DNA of 56,415 bases. Origin: an uncultured Sulfitobacter sp. GTDB taxonomy: Bacteria > Pseudomonadota > Alphaproteobacteria > Rhodobacterales > Rhodobacteraceae. The position numbers and the translations under genes were made by a program. Below, piece by piece: positions 1 to 8,673 of the stretch; within the stretch, counting starts at the first letter, position 1, and every line of letters begins with the position of its first letter. The stretch spans positions 1 through 56,415 of the forward strand of contig CALFWM010000023.1 in NCBI GenBank assembly GCA_937928635.1, in the 5' to 3' direction. Below the pieces are notes generated by a model. That model was given only the letters and a program-made list of their open reading frames with translations, did no database searches and was not told the origin of the DNA.

Positions 1-879
1 GCCCAATTCGAAGACCTGCGGGATTCAATCGAAAAACTCGCCCTCAACGATGCGTCCTTCTCTTTCGAAATGGAAACCAGCGCGGCATTGGGCTTCGGCT
101 TCCGCTGCGGTTTCCTTGGCCTTCTCCACCTCGAAGTCATCCGCGACCGGATTGAGCGCGAATACAACATCGACCTGATCACCACTGCGCCTTCCGTGAT
201 CTACGACATCCACATGAAGGACGGTGAGGTCACGCAGCTGCACAACCCCGCCGACATGCCCGACCTGACCTTTGTCGACCACATCGAGGAACCCCGCATC
301 AAGGCGACGATCCTTGTGCCGGACGAATACCTTGGTGACGTGCTGAAACTCTGCCAGGACCGCCGCGGCATTCAGGAAGACCTCACCTACGCCGGCACCC
401 GCGCCATGGTCGTCTACGACCTGCCGCTCAACGAGGTGGTGTTTGATTTCTACGATAGGCTGAAAAGTGTTACCAAAGGGTATGCGTCGTTCGATTATCA
501 AATGATCGGCTACCGCACGGATTCGCTGGTGAAAATGTCGATCCTCGTGAACGACGAACCGGTTGATGCACTCTCCACCATGGTCCACCGCGACCGGGCT
601 GAGGCCCGTGGGCGTGCCATGGTTGAAAAGCTAAAAGACCTGATCCCCCGCCACATGTTCAAAATCCCGATCCAGGCGGCGATTGGCGGGAAAGTTATCG
701 CGCGCGAGACGTTGAGTGCGATGCGCAAAGACGTGACGGCCAAGTGCTATGGTGGGGATGCCACGCGCAAACGGAAGCTGCTGGATAAGCAGAAGGCGGG
801 GAAGAAGAAGATGCGCCAGTTTGGGAAAGTGGATATACCTCAGGAAGCGTTTATTTCGGCGTTGAAGATGGATGGGTGA
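1..879 (+). CDS. lepA: Elongation factor 4 (LepA), C-terminal part
   Basis: This is the 3' part of lepA; the reading frame is open from base 1, so the GTPase domain lies off the window. LepA is a ribosome-associated translational GTPase of the cytosol. The visible 292 residues match the second half of a protein of about 600 residues. They contain the family segment [20 protein letters not shown] near the left edge and a lysine-rich C-terminal domain with [20 protein letters not shown], the tRNA-mimicking tail characteristic of LepA. The stop is TGA at 877-879. No clear terminator follows, and the sequence turns AT-rich immediately downstream. Confidence 0.97.
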   Translation, partial: AQFEDLRDSIEKLALNDASFSFEMETSAALGFGFRCGFLGLLHLEVIRDRIEREYNIDLITTAPSVIYDIHMKDGEVTQLHNPADMPDLTFVDHIEEPRIKATILVPDEYLGDVLKLCQDRRGIQEDLTYAGTRAMVVYDLPLNEVVFDFYDRLKSVTKGYASFDYQMIGYRTDSLVKMSILVNDEPVDALSTMVHRDRAEARGRAMVEKLKDLIPRHMFKIPIQAAIGGKVIARETLSAMRKDVTAKCYGGDATRKRKLLDKQKAGKKKMRQFGKVDIPQEAFISALKMDG

Positions 880-916
880 GAGCCGGTCATCAAGTCTGTA
901 AAGAAGGAAAATCCCC

Positions 917-2115
917 ATTACCCTAATTGCGGCCATCCATAAATCTGGCGAACCGTCGTTTTTAGTATCCGACATTGCAGTTTCCGGCGGGAAAAAATTT
1001 ATACCTAGAGATAACCTCCCTCTCATGGGCTGCGATGGGCAAGGTTATTTTCAGGGACCACCAGTTGAAAACGAGCAGTTGACCCAAGCTTGTCAAAAAA
1101 TGCACTTTTGGGGAGCTCATTCGCTTCAATGGTCAGGCTCTGTAGTCATCGCATACAGCTTCTATAGTTTTGTTTTGGAAAAAATTGACGATGGAAATTG
1201 GCCAAACTTGGTCGAATTGGCACTTGACGAGTTTGGTCAGGACTTACAGAAAATCGCATTTATCTATCATCATTCAAGAGAGGATGAGACGCAGATTATT
1301 CACTATAATTGTAGTGTATACCATTACGGTGAAACGATGATTGTCTGTGCTGGCAGTGGTGAGTACCGTTTCATCGACGAGTTTGACACTAATTTTGATC
1401 CCGAAATACTTCAGACGAACTTTCAACAAATGTCTATGCGCCTAAACCATCTGTATGCAAAAGAACTTCATGACCCAAATGCATATTTCCATGGAATTGG
1501 GTTGGCATACGAGGTTGGTGTTCTGAAGGGGAGGTGTTGGGAAAAAGCACCCTATACTTTGCTAGTATTCAGTCATAATGAATCGAGTTTTGGTCTCAAG
1601 ACTTCATTATCAGTTTTCATGGTTCCGAAACACTATTTGTGTTTTCCAGTCGGTATCGGAACAAAAGAAATTGGCATATGGAAAACTGGATGTACTTACC
1701 AAATGAATTTGATTGGATTCCAGATGGAGATTTAATGTCTGCTTATCTGCGTCCGTTTCATAATGATCCTAAAGTCATCGAGCGCGATTTTGGTGACCTT
1801 GCATCAAAGTATTTTGATGAAGGTGTAGTCCCGGGTTTCAACATTACGATAGTTGAGAGACTCTCGGCGGACCATAAGGAACCCGAGACCGATCAATTCG
1901 GATATCTCGCCCATACACCAGCCGCATGTGGGGTCGTCCTAAGCAAGTCGGGGGCGTCGAAAATAGCTAGCAGAGCATTGTATCGCAGAGAAGTTGAAGA
2001 GATCTATCTGGGTCAGGAATTCGTTCCTCCACCGGAAAAAGAGCTTTTTTATAAGTCCCAAGAGAAACTGAGGACTATGGCGGTTCCGTTAGAGTTTACG
2101 AACGAGGACGTATAG
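917..2115 (+). pseudogene. AT-rich gene, possibly Ntn-hydrolase type, frameshifted, apparent ATT start
   Basis: I do not recognise this gene with certainty. Frame 2 is open from a stop at 899-901 to 1735, and frame 1 continues from a stop near 1580 to 2115. Both halves read like real protein, so one gene with a -1 shift somewhere in 1582-1735 is likely. The first ATG in frame 2 (1025) lies inside coding-like sequence. Upstream, an AAGGA motif (904-908) precedes ATT at 917, giving a product beginning (M)TLIAAIHKSGEPSFLVSDIA. A Thr followed by an SD motif about 17 residues later recalls proteasome-type Ntn hydrolases, but the usual Lys33 is not evident, so the family call is inference. The base composition is far more AT-rich than its neighbours, suggesting transfer. 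Confidence 0.45.
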
Positions 2116-2134
2116 TCACTAAATCCAAAGAACC

Positions 2135-2204
2135 GCAGGGTGGGGTTCCACCCCACGCGCCATCGCCGCAACCACCACCACCCGCGGGGTAAACCCCGCC
2201 CTGC
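2135..2204. repeat. REP-like palindrome pair (BIME-like)
   Basis: Two hairpins lie in inverted orientation. The first has stem GTGGGG (2140-2145) and CCCCAC (2151-2156). The second has stem GCGGGGT (2184-2190) and ACCCCGC (2193-2199). Each is flanked on its outer side by GCAGGG or its complement CCCTGC (2135-2140 and 2199-2204). A transposase remnant of the REP-associated type follows at once, and a similar pair occurs at 24444-24506, which supports a REP interpretation. Confidence 0.6.
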
Positions 2205-2220
2205 GCAACCCTCCCCTCCT

Positions 2221-2367
2221 TCACCCCCCCCGATGCACCGTCGAATACGGCCAATCCTCTGGCCTCTCCACAAACCCCTGCTTCACCGGGTTCCAATGAC
2301 AATAGTCCACATACACCGCGTCCTCCACCGCCTCGCGGATGGGGTACTCCCCAAAACGCCTTTGCCA
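2221..2367 (-). pseudogene. REP-associated tyrosine transposase (RAYT, Y1_Tnp family), C-terminal remnant
   Basis: Only 48 codons remain in frame on the minus strand, ending at TGA (2223-2221). The segment begins WQRRFGEYPIRE and continues with DYCHWNPVKQGFV and DWPYSTVHRG. These match the conserved C-terminal signature of RAYT/IS200-like Y1 transposases (WQRRFWEH.IRD, HVDY.H.NPVKHG, DWP.SS.HR). An in-frame TGA stands two codons before the Trp, and the N-terminal HUH and catalytic Tyr parts are absent, so this is a dead fragment. It lies beside the palindrome pair that such enzymes are known to mobilise. Confidence 0.75.
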
Positions 2368-2481
2368 AAGTCAAGGACGTTCCCCTCCCTAAGGTTGAGC
2401 TCAACGGAAGAGGTGATGGCATGTGCTGCCCTGCGGCGATCAATGCAGCTGTTTAAAGGGAGCCGAGAAAGGCCTTAAGTC

Positions 2482-2844
2482 CTATAGGAATTGTCTCCTA
2501 TTGAAGTGCCTTGCTTCGATGTTGGGGCACATAGGGGCCTGATCGAAGAAATCCCTCAATACCTGAGTGGAAAACGGAGAAGTACCCGTTAACGGGATTC
2601 TTCTATGAGATTTGGAAACAATGACCTGCCTTGTCTCGTATTGTTGCCAAAATCTACAACTGCTTTGGTAAGTCAGCACCTATCAGTTGACGCGGTTTTG
2701 GTGCGCCACAAAGCGCCCGGATCAGACACCTATGCGTTCAAGGGGGCGGCGTTGTGGCCGTTGGAATGTAGGCCGCAAGGGGGTATCCCCGTCGCGCGGC
2801 CCACGGGAAAGATATCTAAAAAGCACATGTGTGATGCCGCTCCT
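2482..2844. other. Intergenic stretch without a recognised gene
   Basis: About 360 bases lie between the transposase remnant and the small secreted protein. Short open frames exist on both strands (for example 2482-2679 minus), but none shows a recognisable motif or a convincing ribosome binding site. The only structure I see is a perfect 12-bp palindrome, CCCGTTAACGGG, at 2585-2596. The right part lies just beyond the stop of the minus-strand gene and may hold its 3' end. Confidence 0.5.
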
Positions 2845-3183
2845 TTAGTGTTTGTAAGACCGGCGAAACCCGCGGGAGTGTTTGAAGCTGCTGCGCGAAT
2901 GATGACGCGAGACGCGATGCTTGGAGCGTTTGTGGAAGCGGCTGTTGGAACGGTGCTTTGACACGACGCGCTTGCGTTTATGGGACCGTTCCACATGTTT
3001 TGGCGCAACATCGTGTTTGCGAACGTCATCTTTTTTGAGTTCATTGATGATGATCCCAGCAGCAGCGGCGCCCAGCAGCAGCCTTTTGAAATCAGATCCG
3101 GCGTGAGCCTGGGTCGTGGTGCCGGCTCCCACCGTGGTAACGGCCAATGCAGCAACCGCAATCTGTTTGATAATCCTATTCAT
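2845..3183 (-). CDS. Small secreted basic, His/Arg/Lys/Ser-rich protein
   Basis: This 112-residue protein starts at ATG 3183, behind AAAGGAACAG. The frame is open further upstream, but this start places a classical signal peptide at the N-terminus: basic MNRIIKQ, then a hydrophobic AVAALAVTTVGA core and an Ala-x-Ala-like site at TQAHA (about residue 26). A short hydrophobic segment, LLLGAAAAGIIINEL, follows. The remainder is very rich in His, Arg, Lys and Ser, with repeated HR, KHR and SRS motifs. Export to the periplasm is likely. Similar basic low-complexity secreted proteins of unknown role occur in Rhodobacteraceae; a nucleic-acid, polyanion or metal binding role would be guesswork. It stands alone. 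Confidence 0.7.
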   Translation of the reverse strand: MNRIIKQIAVAALAVTTVGAGTTTQAHAGSDFKRLLLGAAAAGIIINELKKDDVRKHDVAPKHVERSHKRKRVVSKHRSNSRFHKRSKHRVSRHHSRSSFKHSRGFRRSYKH

Positions 3184-3419
3184 CGTCTGTTCCTTTCGGA
3201 TCAAGCTGGCGGCACAGTCTGCGTCGCCTTGTGTGAATGAGGTAAACTTATGCGCTGAAACAATAAGGGGCAGTTTGCTCAACACCTGTCACGCAGTTGC
3301 GAGAAAACAGTAACGTTGTTCAGGTCTTTCGGGTGTCGGGCGGGCCGTGCCAAACGGAGAATGACCCAGCCCCGGTCAGATGGCCGGCGTAACGACCCCG
3401 GCACATCCCGGTGTTCAGG

Positions 3420-3896
3420 TTATGCGACGTAAAACCAATACCGTTCAGGGGCGATTGTATCGGGCCCTCTGATCTGCTCAAACCCAACAAGGGGTTGTTG
3501 GGACATCACAATCCCCCCCGGCACCATCAATGGCTTGATGAACGGGCTGAGTTCCGCGCCCTCAGCAACGTCGAGTTCTTTGACGCCATGCCCAAAGTCG
3601 TAATGGGCCAGCACAATCTTTTCACCGCGTGCATGCAGGTCGGGCAGCACGTCTTTTGCGTCCCCTTGCAGGAACATCTCTTCGGGTGGCACGCAGGAGG
3701 GGTGGCATTTCAGCTGCCGGTCCACGACCCAAATGCGCCGGTCCGGCAGTTCCTGACGCAGGTGGTCATAGGTGCGCCCGTTGCCCAGCCCCAGTTCCAG
3801 CACGTCACCCTGTAGCGGTGCAATGTGCTGTGCGGTCCAGTTGATCCCGTCGATCTGGGCGGTCAAACGCCGCCGCATGCTTTCCAGTCGGCTCAT
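3420..3896 (-). CDS. Class I SAM-dependent methyltransferase
   Basis: This 158-residue cytosolic protein carries a clear motif I for S-adenosylmethionine binding, VLELGLGNGRTYDHLR, at about residues 32-47, followed by an acidic end of strand 2 (WVVDRQ). It is shorter than typical class I enzymes, close to the minimal Rossmann fold, with little room for a substrate domain. It is the last gene of the glycan operon; its ATG overlaps the TGA of the deacetylase-like gene by 4 nt (3893-3896), implying translational coupling. By context it may methylate the glycan or a lipid or nucleotide-sugar intermediate, but the substrate is not evident. Confidence 0.8.
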   Translation of the reverse strand: MSRLESMRRRLTAQIDGINWTAQHIAPLQGDVLELGLGNGRTYDHLRQELPDRRIWVVDRQLKCHPSCVPPEEMFLQGDAKDVLPDLHARGEKIVLAHYDFGHGVKELDVAEGAELSPFIKPLMVPGGIVMSQQPLVGFEQIRGPDTIAPERYWFYVA

Positions 3897-4648
3897 GTGT
3901 CATCCTTTAGATTGGTTAAATTGCAAGCGCGCGCGCCACCATCCAGCAGCACGGTTAGACAGTCTTTGGTAAACGCCCAGATCGCATCGTCATGAACAAG
4001 ATGATGGGTGAGAAACCCCAGCGGTTCACGTGCATCCGTCTTGCCCGCACGGCGGTCCTGCAAAAGCGTCACGATCCCCGCGATCAGCCCGTCTGCATCC
4101 GCCAACCCGCCGCCACCGCGCCAATGGATCGGGTCGATATGCGTGTTGATCTGGAGCAATCCCGAAACATGACGCGCCGGGCGCGGCAGATAAGTTGACA
4201 GCATGCGATAGCCTTGCGCGTTCAGCCCCGCCACAACGCTGCCGTCAATGCGGTTCCACGGTGGCACAAACATCTCCAGCAAAGACACGCCAAACAGCGC
4301 CCGCATCCGGGTCAGGGCCGCGTCCGTCTCGGCAAGGGCATCGGCGCGGGGGTGGCCAAACTCTGCCTTTTTTGTACCCTCCGGGGCGTGGCTTTCATGG
4401 GTCCAGCCATGCACAAGCGGGATCACACTGTGGCCCGCATGGCAGACGTCCAGCAGATCGGCAGACGCGGGTCTGGGGATGACCGCGATGTGCAGCGGGC
4501 AGTTTAACGCATCGTTAAGCTGCACCAATTGACGCAGCCGGGGTGTGTCCGCAATCGCATCATCATCACGCCACCAGATCGGCAGGTCCAGACCATCGCG
4601 GCGCCACAGGGCGAGTTCAGACTTCAAAGGGGACCAGTCAGGTTTCAT
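3893..4648 (-). CDS. Polysaccharide deacetylase-like protein
   Basis: This protein of about 251 residues resembles divergent carbohydrate esterase family 4 proteins. Near the N-terminus IWWRDDDA provides the Asp pair of motif 1, VHGWTHESH in the middle fits the metal-binding H-x3-H motif, and FVPPWNRID matches motif 3. CE4 enzymes remove N- or O-acetyl groups from glycans with a divalent metal. No signal peptide is visible, so action on a cytosolic lipid-linked or nucleotide-activated intermediate is plausible (inference). ATG 4648 was chosen because it overlaps the previous stop as ATGA; an upstream ATG at 4663 is possible. It is part of the coupled glycan operon. Confidence 0.75.
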   Translation of the reverse strand: MKPDWSPLKSELALWRRDGLDLPIWWRDDDAIADTPRLRQLVQLNDALNCPLHIAVIPRPASADLLDVCHAGHSVIPLVHGWTHESHAPEGTKKAEFGHPRADALAETDAALTRMRALFGVSLLEMFVPPWNRIDGSVVAGLNAQGYRMLSTYLPRPARHVSGLLQINTHIDPIHWRGGGGLADADGLIAGIVTLLQDRRAGKTDAREPLGFLTHHLVHDDAIWAFTKDCLTVLLDGGARACNLTNLKDDT

Positions 4649-5781
4649 CTGCGTGCACTCCATAGGTCCTGAACAATCCGCACCGTTTCCTGCGCGCCGG
4701 AAAACCCATCGGTGGCCGGCGTGCGGGGGGGGGCGTTCAGCACATCTTCCAATGCCATCCGCAAACGATCCGCTGCCAGCTCTGCACGGGGCAGCACGGC
4801 AATGCCGGGCAAGGTGGCCAGCGCCTTGGCACGAATGGATTGTTCCACCTCATTGCCCTCATCAAAGGGCACAAAAACCGCGCGGCACCCGCTTTGCAGC
4901 ACGTCCAGCGCGGTGTTGTACCCGCATAGCGAAACAGAGGCCGCTGCGTGATAGAGCATGGCGCGAAAATCGGGGCGCGCGGGTTCGATCACGACGTTCG
5001 GGGGGGCGGAAGTGCTGAGCGTAGCGGCCCGTGCAGGCGCATCCGCGCCGCCCAACAGGATACGCCAGCGCCGTTGATCCTGCGCTGCTGCGGCGAGAGC
5101 GGCCTCAAACACATGGCCCCCCACATTACCGCCACCTGCACTGACAATGATCTCACCTGCACCGGCTTTGTCCGGGTGCGGTGAGGCAGGGGGCGGGGCC
5201 ACAAAGCCTGTGTATTGCAATTTGGCTGCCAGCGCCTCTGACACGGGCCAGGACAGATGCAGCGGGGTCACAGCAGCGTCTGCATGCACCAGAACCGCAT
5301 CATAACGCGCGGCTATTATGGCATCCGCTTTCACCGCCTTTTCCGGCTTTGACGGGGGGGCGAGAATATCGCGGATGGATGATAAAATCAGCGGTGGGTC
5401 TGGCAATGCCTGCGCGTGATCCAGCAATGCACCAAATTCTGCCCGCAGGATGCGTCGCCCAAAGGGGAACAGCTCTGTGATCAGCACATCGGGGGTTTCT
5501 TGGTGCAGATGTCCGGTCAGCAGGCGGATGCGTTCGCCCAGCAGCGCCTCACTGGCAAGGGCACCATCGCTGTCCAGCAGCTTTGAGAAATCAATGCCGT
5601 CAGAGCGGATCGGCGGCAGCTGCAACAGCGGCACATCCCCACGGTCCAACTGCGGCGCGAGCATGCCGCCCGTGACGACGCACACAACGTGCCCCTGCAC
5701 TATAAGTCCACGTGCAAGGGTCAATGCACGCGCCAGATGCCCGGTGCCCAACAGATGCGTGACAACAATCATGACCTTCAT
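4645..5781 (-). CDS. MurG-like GT-B glycosyltransferase
   Basis: This 378-residue protein has a GT-B fold like MurG/GT28. Its N-terminal Rossmann half begins MKVMIVVTHLLGTGHLARAL, carrying the glycine-rich G-x-GH..RA acceptor motif. Its C-terminal half has a nucleotide-sugar site with VSAGGGNVGGHVFEAA, then CGYNTALDVLQSGCRAVFVP and the usual Gly-x-Asn-Thr. It probably transfers a sugar from a nucleotide donor at the cytoplasmic face. It is related in architecture to the protein at 8670-9884, so two MurG-like enzymes lie in one operon. It overlaps both neighbours by 4 nt. Confidence 0.8.
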   Translation of the reverse strand: MKVMIVVTHLLGTGHLARALTLARGLIVQGHVVCVVTGGMLAPQLDRGDVPLLQLPPIRSDGIDFSKLLDSDGALASEALLGERIRLLTGHLHQETPDVLITELFPFGRRILRAEFGALLDHAQALPDPPLILSSIRDILAPPSKPEKAVKADAIIAARYDAVLVHADAAVTPLHLSWPVSEALAAKLQYTGFVAPPPASPHPDKAGAGEIIVSAGGGNVGGHVFEAALAAAAQDQRRWRILLGGADAPARAATLSTSAPPNVVIEPARPDFRAMLYHAAASVSLCGYNTALDVLQSGCRAVFVPFDEGNEVEQSIRAKALATLPGIAVLPRAELAADRLRMALEDVLNAPPRTPATDGFSGAQETVRIVQDLWSARR

Positions 5782-6362
5782 GCGCGGACCTCGACCAATC
5801 GAATGGGCTCCGGGTCGCCCTGCCAGGCAAAGCCATTGATTGTGATAACATAAAGACGATTGCGCTTGATGAGAAAGGGGGCGGGCCCTTCAAAGTCCCA
5901 GCCCATGGCATGGGCCATCAGCACCCGCATCACACCAACGTGGCAGACGGCGACCGTATCTGCGCTCAGCGCTTGCGCCCAGGGTACCAGACGGGCGCGC
6001 AAGGCACCGGGGCTTTCGCCGCCGGGCGGCGTGTAATCCCAGCCCCAATCCTCAATATCGCGATAATCCTGCGTGGGGTCGGCCAGCAGATCTTTGCCAT
6101 GCAGCCCCTCCCAATCGCCCCAGTTCATTTCGATCAGGGCCGGGTCGGTGTGTGGCGTGCGCCGCCCGACCAGCGCAGCGGTTTGGGTGGCGCGCAGCAA
6201 CGGGCTGGCCCACAGGGCGGCGGTGTCCCAGGGGGATGGCAGGCGCAGGGTGTCAAGCAGCGCGCGCGCCTCTGCATCCAGCGGTATATCCGTGCGCCCC
6301 TGAATGCGACCGGCGCGGTTCCAGGCGGTATGTCCATGGCGCAAAAGGGCAAGGCGGATCAT
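5778..6362 (-). CDS. Histidine phosphatase family protein (phosphoglycerate-mutase-like)
   Basis: This 194-residue protein begins MIRLALLRHGHTAWNRAGRI; the RHG motif holds the phospho-accepting histidine (residue 9). A second histidine lies in VCHVGVMRVLMAH, and NWGDWEG supplies the conserved Trp-Gly-x-Trp-Glu region. The family includes phosphatases of sugar phosphates, alpha-ribazole phosphate and other small molecules. It is embedded between glycosyltransferase genes with 4-nt overlaps on both sides, so a role on a sugar-phosphate intermediate of the same glycan pathway is likely but inferred. A cobC-like role is an alternative, though no cobalamin genes are nearby. Confidence 0.85.
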   Translation of the reverse strand: MIRLALLRHGHTAWNRAGRIQGRTDIPLDAEARALLDTLRLPSPWDTAALWASPLLRATQTAALVGRRTPHTDPALIEMNWGDWEGLHGKDLLADPTQDYRDIEDWGWDYTPPGGESPGALRARLVPWAQALSADTVAVCHVGVMRVLMAHAMGWDFEGPAPFLIKRNRLYVITINGFAWQGDPEPIRLVEVRA

Positions 6363-7432
6363 GGGTGTATTCCCGCGTTGGCAAGACCTGCGGCGAGTGT
6401 TTTTGCGGCTGCGGGCAACAGATGATGGGCCTCAACATAGGCGCGCGCGGCCTGTCCTGCGCGGTGGCGCTGGGCCGGATCAGCATGTGCCATCAGCATC
6501 TGCGCCAGACCTGCGGGGCCTGCATCAACTGCCGGATAAGAACCGGGCGCGAGCACATCACAAACCCCCGGACGGTTCTGGGCCACCACGGGCAAACCGC
6601 GCGCCTGCGCCTCAAGATAGACCAATCCAAAGGCCTCGTTCACGCCGGGCCAGAACAGCAAGCCGCTGGCGCGATAGGTTTTTGCAAGGGCATCGCGGTC
6701 CAGCTCCCCCAGAAACGTCACCGCATCACCAAAGGGGGCCATGAGCTGTTCCACCTGAGCACGTGCCGGTCCGTCCCCGGCGATATTCAGATGCCAATCA
6801 CGCTTGGGCAACAGTGCAAGCGTCTCCGCAATCAGGTGATAGGAGGCGAGTTTGTCCCCCGCGCGCATCATCCCGACACTCAGCATCGACCCTTCGCGGT
6901 CGGCCAGGGCGGGCAGATCACCCCGGGTGAGGAACGGGCGTAGATGCATCAGATGTTGGCCCGCAGGAGCATCCCGGCGCAGTGCAAAGGCATCGCGCTC
7001 GGTCAGGTGAAAAATCACATCGGCGCGGTCACAGGCGGCCTCAGCGGCTTTTGCAAAGGCATCCCATGGCCCACCCAGACGTTTGCGCGCGCGCGTGGAT
7101 TCGATCTGCAGATAAGGTATCCCGAGGTCTTTCGCGACCACTGGCCCGATCAGATCAGGGGCCTTGTAGTAGTTGTGATAGGTGACCCATGCGTCCCATT
7201 GTGCCGCTTTGCCCCGTTCTTTCAGACGGGTGTATTCGTCCTGAGCCTGCTGCATGATCTCTCGCTGAACAGCGGCCTGACCCGCCCCATCGCGACTGCG
7301 CAGCGCGCTGGCAAGTTCAACCGTCGCACCGGCATGTTCCAGCGCAGCGATCACCGCCCGTGCCATGGCGCGATCCCCCGACGGTGTTGGATGATCTGGC
7401 GGCTTGAGGGGCGCGTAAAAAGCGAGTTTCAT
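6359..7432 (-). CDS. Family 4 (GT-B) glycosyltransferase
   Basis: This 357-residue protein begins MKLAFYAPLKPPDHPTPSGD, the usual first strand and loop of GT4 enzymes. The C-terminal donor domain shows LNIAGDGPARAQVEQL, VTFLGELDRDALAKTYRAS and the E-x7-E signature in NEAFGLVYLEAQARGLPVVA (about residues 255-275), typical of retaining glycosyltransferases using UDP- or GDP-sugars. No membrane segment is seen. It is the fifth gene of the operon, overlapping the genes before and after by 4 nt. The sugar specificity cannot be read from the sequence. Confidence 0.87.
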   Translation of the reverse strand: MKLAFYAPLKPPDHPTPSGDRAMARAVIAALEHAGATVELASALRSRDGAGQAAVQREIMQQAQDEYTRLKERGKAAQWDAWVTYHNYYKAPDLIGPVVAKDLGIPYLQIESTRARKRLGGPWDAFAKAAEAACDRADVIFHLTERDAFALRRDAPAGQHLMHLRPFLTRGDLPALADREGSMLSVGMMRAGDKLASYHLIAETLALLPKRDWHLNIAGDGPARAQVEQLMAPFGDAVTFLGELDRDALAKTYRASGLLFWPGVNEAFGLVYLEAQARGLPVVAQNRPGVCDVLAPGSYPAVDAGPAGLAQMLMAHADPAQRHRAGQAARAYVEAHHLLPAAAKTLAAGLANAGIHP

Positions 7433-8673
7433 CTGTTGGCCGCAGTAAGCATTTTCTCAAGCCGCGCGTGCAACTGCGCTATCCCCGGTGCCATGGTGAA
7501 CTCCTGGCACAAACGGTCATAGGCGGCTGCGGTCAACTTGGGGCCAAGGGCCGGATCTGTGGCAAATTCGCCAATCGCTTGTGCCAATGTCGCCGGGTCA
7601 TCCGCGCTGAGCAGGCCGTGCGTGCCATGGGTGATGAACTCGGGGATTGCGGAAATCGGCGTGCTGAGGATCGCCAGTTTTTGGCTTGCGGCCTCCATCA
7701 GCACATTTGGCAGGCCGTCCCGGTCGCCGTCCTCTGCCACGCGCGAGGGCAGAACAAACAGATCGCTTTCGCGCATGGCGGCGATGACCTCTGGCTGGTC
7801 ACAGGCCCCGCGCCAGGTGATCCGCGCGGCGACGCCACGATCAGTTGCACGTGCGCGCATTTCAGCGTCAAGCGTGCCGCCCCCGATGTGGGTAAAATGC
7901 CAATCCAGTGTCTCTGGCAGCAAGGCCAGCGCATCAATCAGGTTATCAAACCCCTTTTTTTCCACCAAACGCCCGACGGACATCAGACGCAGCGGGGCGG
8001 ATGCATCGCGCTGCGGGCGCGTCGGCGGGGCAGGAAACCGGGCCAGATCAAGACCGTGATACACCAGATCAACCCGCTTGGGCGTATCGGCCAATCCCTG
8101 CAGGTGCTCTGCACCAAACCCGGTACAGGTTGCCCCAAAAGCGGCACCATAGCTTTCGCCGGAGAGCTTTTCGCGCAATTCCCATTCGGGTGAGGTCCAG
8201 ATGTCTTTGGCATGGGCCGAGAACGACCAGGGCAGCCCGCGCAGGATTGCAGCATAGCGCGCAACGGAGGATGGCGTGTGCAGGAAATGCGCATAAAGGC
8301 CTCTGGTGCTGCTGGGCAATTCATGCGCCATCACACAGGCCTGCCCCCAGCGGCGCCGCCGATTTGGCGTGTCGTCGCGTTCCACATCCTGGGCGTAAAT
8401 CTCTGCGGCAATGTCAAAACCGGGCAGATCAGGCACGGCTCCAATCGCCGCAGCAACACGCCGGGGTTCATTGCGCAGATACTCCGGCAGATACCGCACC
8501 GGGGCTTTCAGGCGGTCATGCAGCGGATGGGTTTTTTTGTCGGTGGGATGACGCAGCGACCAGATTTCAAAATCCAGACCTGCTTCTTCAAGCGCGACCA
8601 GTTCTTGCGCGATGAAAGTTTCGCTCAGGCGCGGCCAGCCTTTGACAACAATGGCAAGGGGGGACGTGCTCAT
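7429..8673 (-). CDS. Family 4 glycosyltransferase, colanic-acid/exopolysaccharide type
   Basis: This 414-residue GT-B enzyme begins near VVKGWPRLSETFIAQELVAL, a sequence typical of WcaL/AmsK-like transferases. The donor half shows LRLMSVGRLVEKKGFDNLID, then the Ser-Arg-x-Ala-Glu-Asp-Gly-Asp loop and GLPNVLMEAASQKLAILSTP, the E-x7-E region of GT4. It is predicted to add a sugar to a lipid-linked repeat unit in the cytosol. It is coupled by 4-nt overlaps to both neighbours. Together with the other three transferases this suggests a repeat of at least four sugars. Confidence 0.87.
   Translation of the reverse strand: MSTSPLAIVVKGWPRLSETFIAQELVALEEAGLDFEIWSLRHPTDKKTHPLHDRLKAPVRYLPEYLRNEPRRVAAAIGAVPDLPGFDIAAEIYAQDVERDDTPNRRRRWGQACVMAHELPSSTRGLYAHFLHTPSSVARYAAILRGLPWSFSAHAKDIWTSPEWELREKLSGESYGAAFGATCTGFGAEHLQGLADTPKRVDLVYHGLDLARFPAPPTRPQRDASAPLRLMSVGRLVEKKGFDNLIDALALLPETLDWHFTHIGGGTLDAEMRARATDRGVAARITWRGACDQPEVIAAMRESDLFVLPSRVAEDGDRDGLPNVLMEAASQKLAILSTPISAIPEFITHGTHGLLSADDPATLAQAIGEFATDPALGPKLTAAAYDRLCQEFTMAPGIAQLHARLEKMLTAANR

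Noticed and set aside
2605..2961. Plus-strand open frame of 118 codons opposite the small secreted protein
   Set aside because: No motif or ribosome binding site; it overlaps the real minus-strand gene with its signal peptide.
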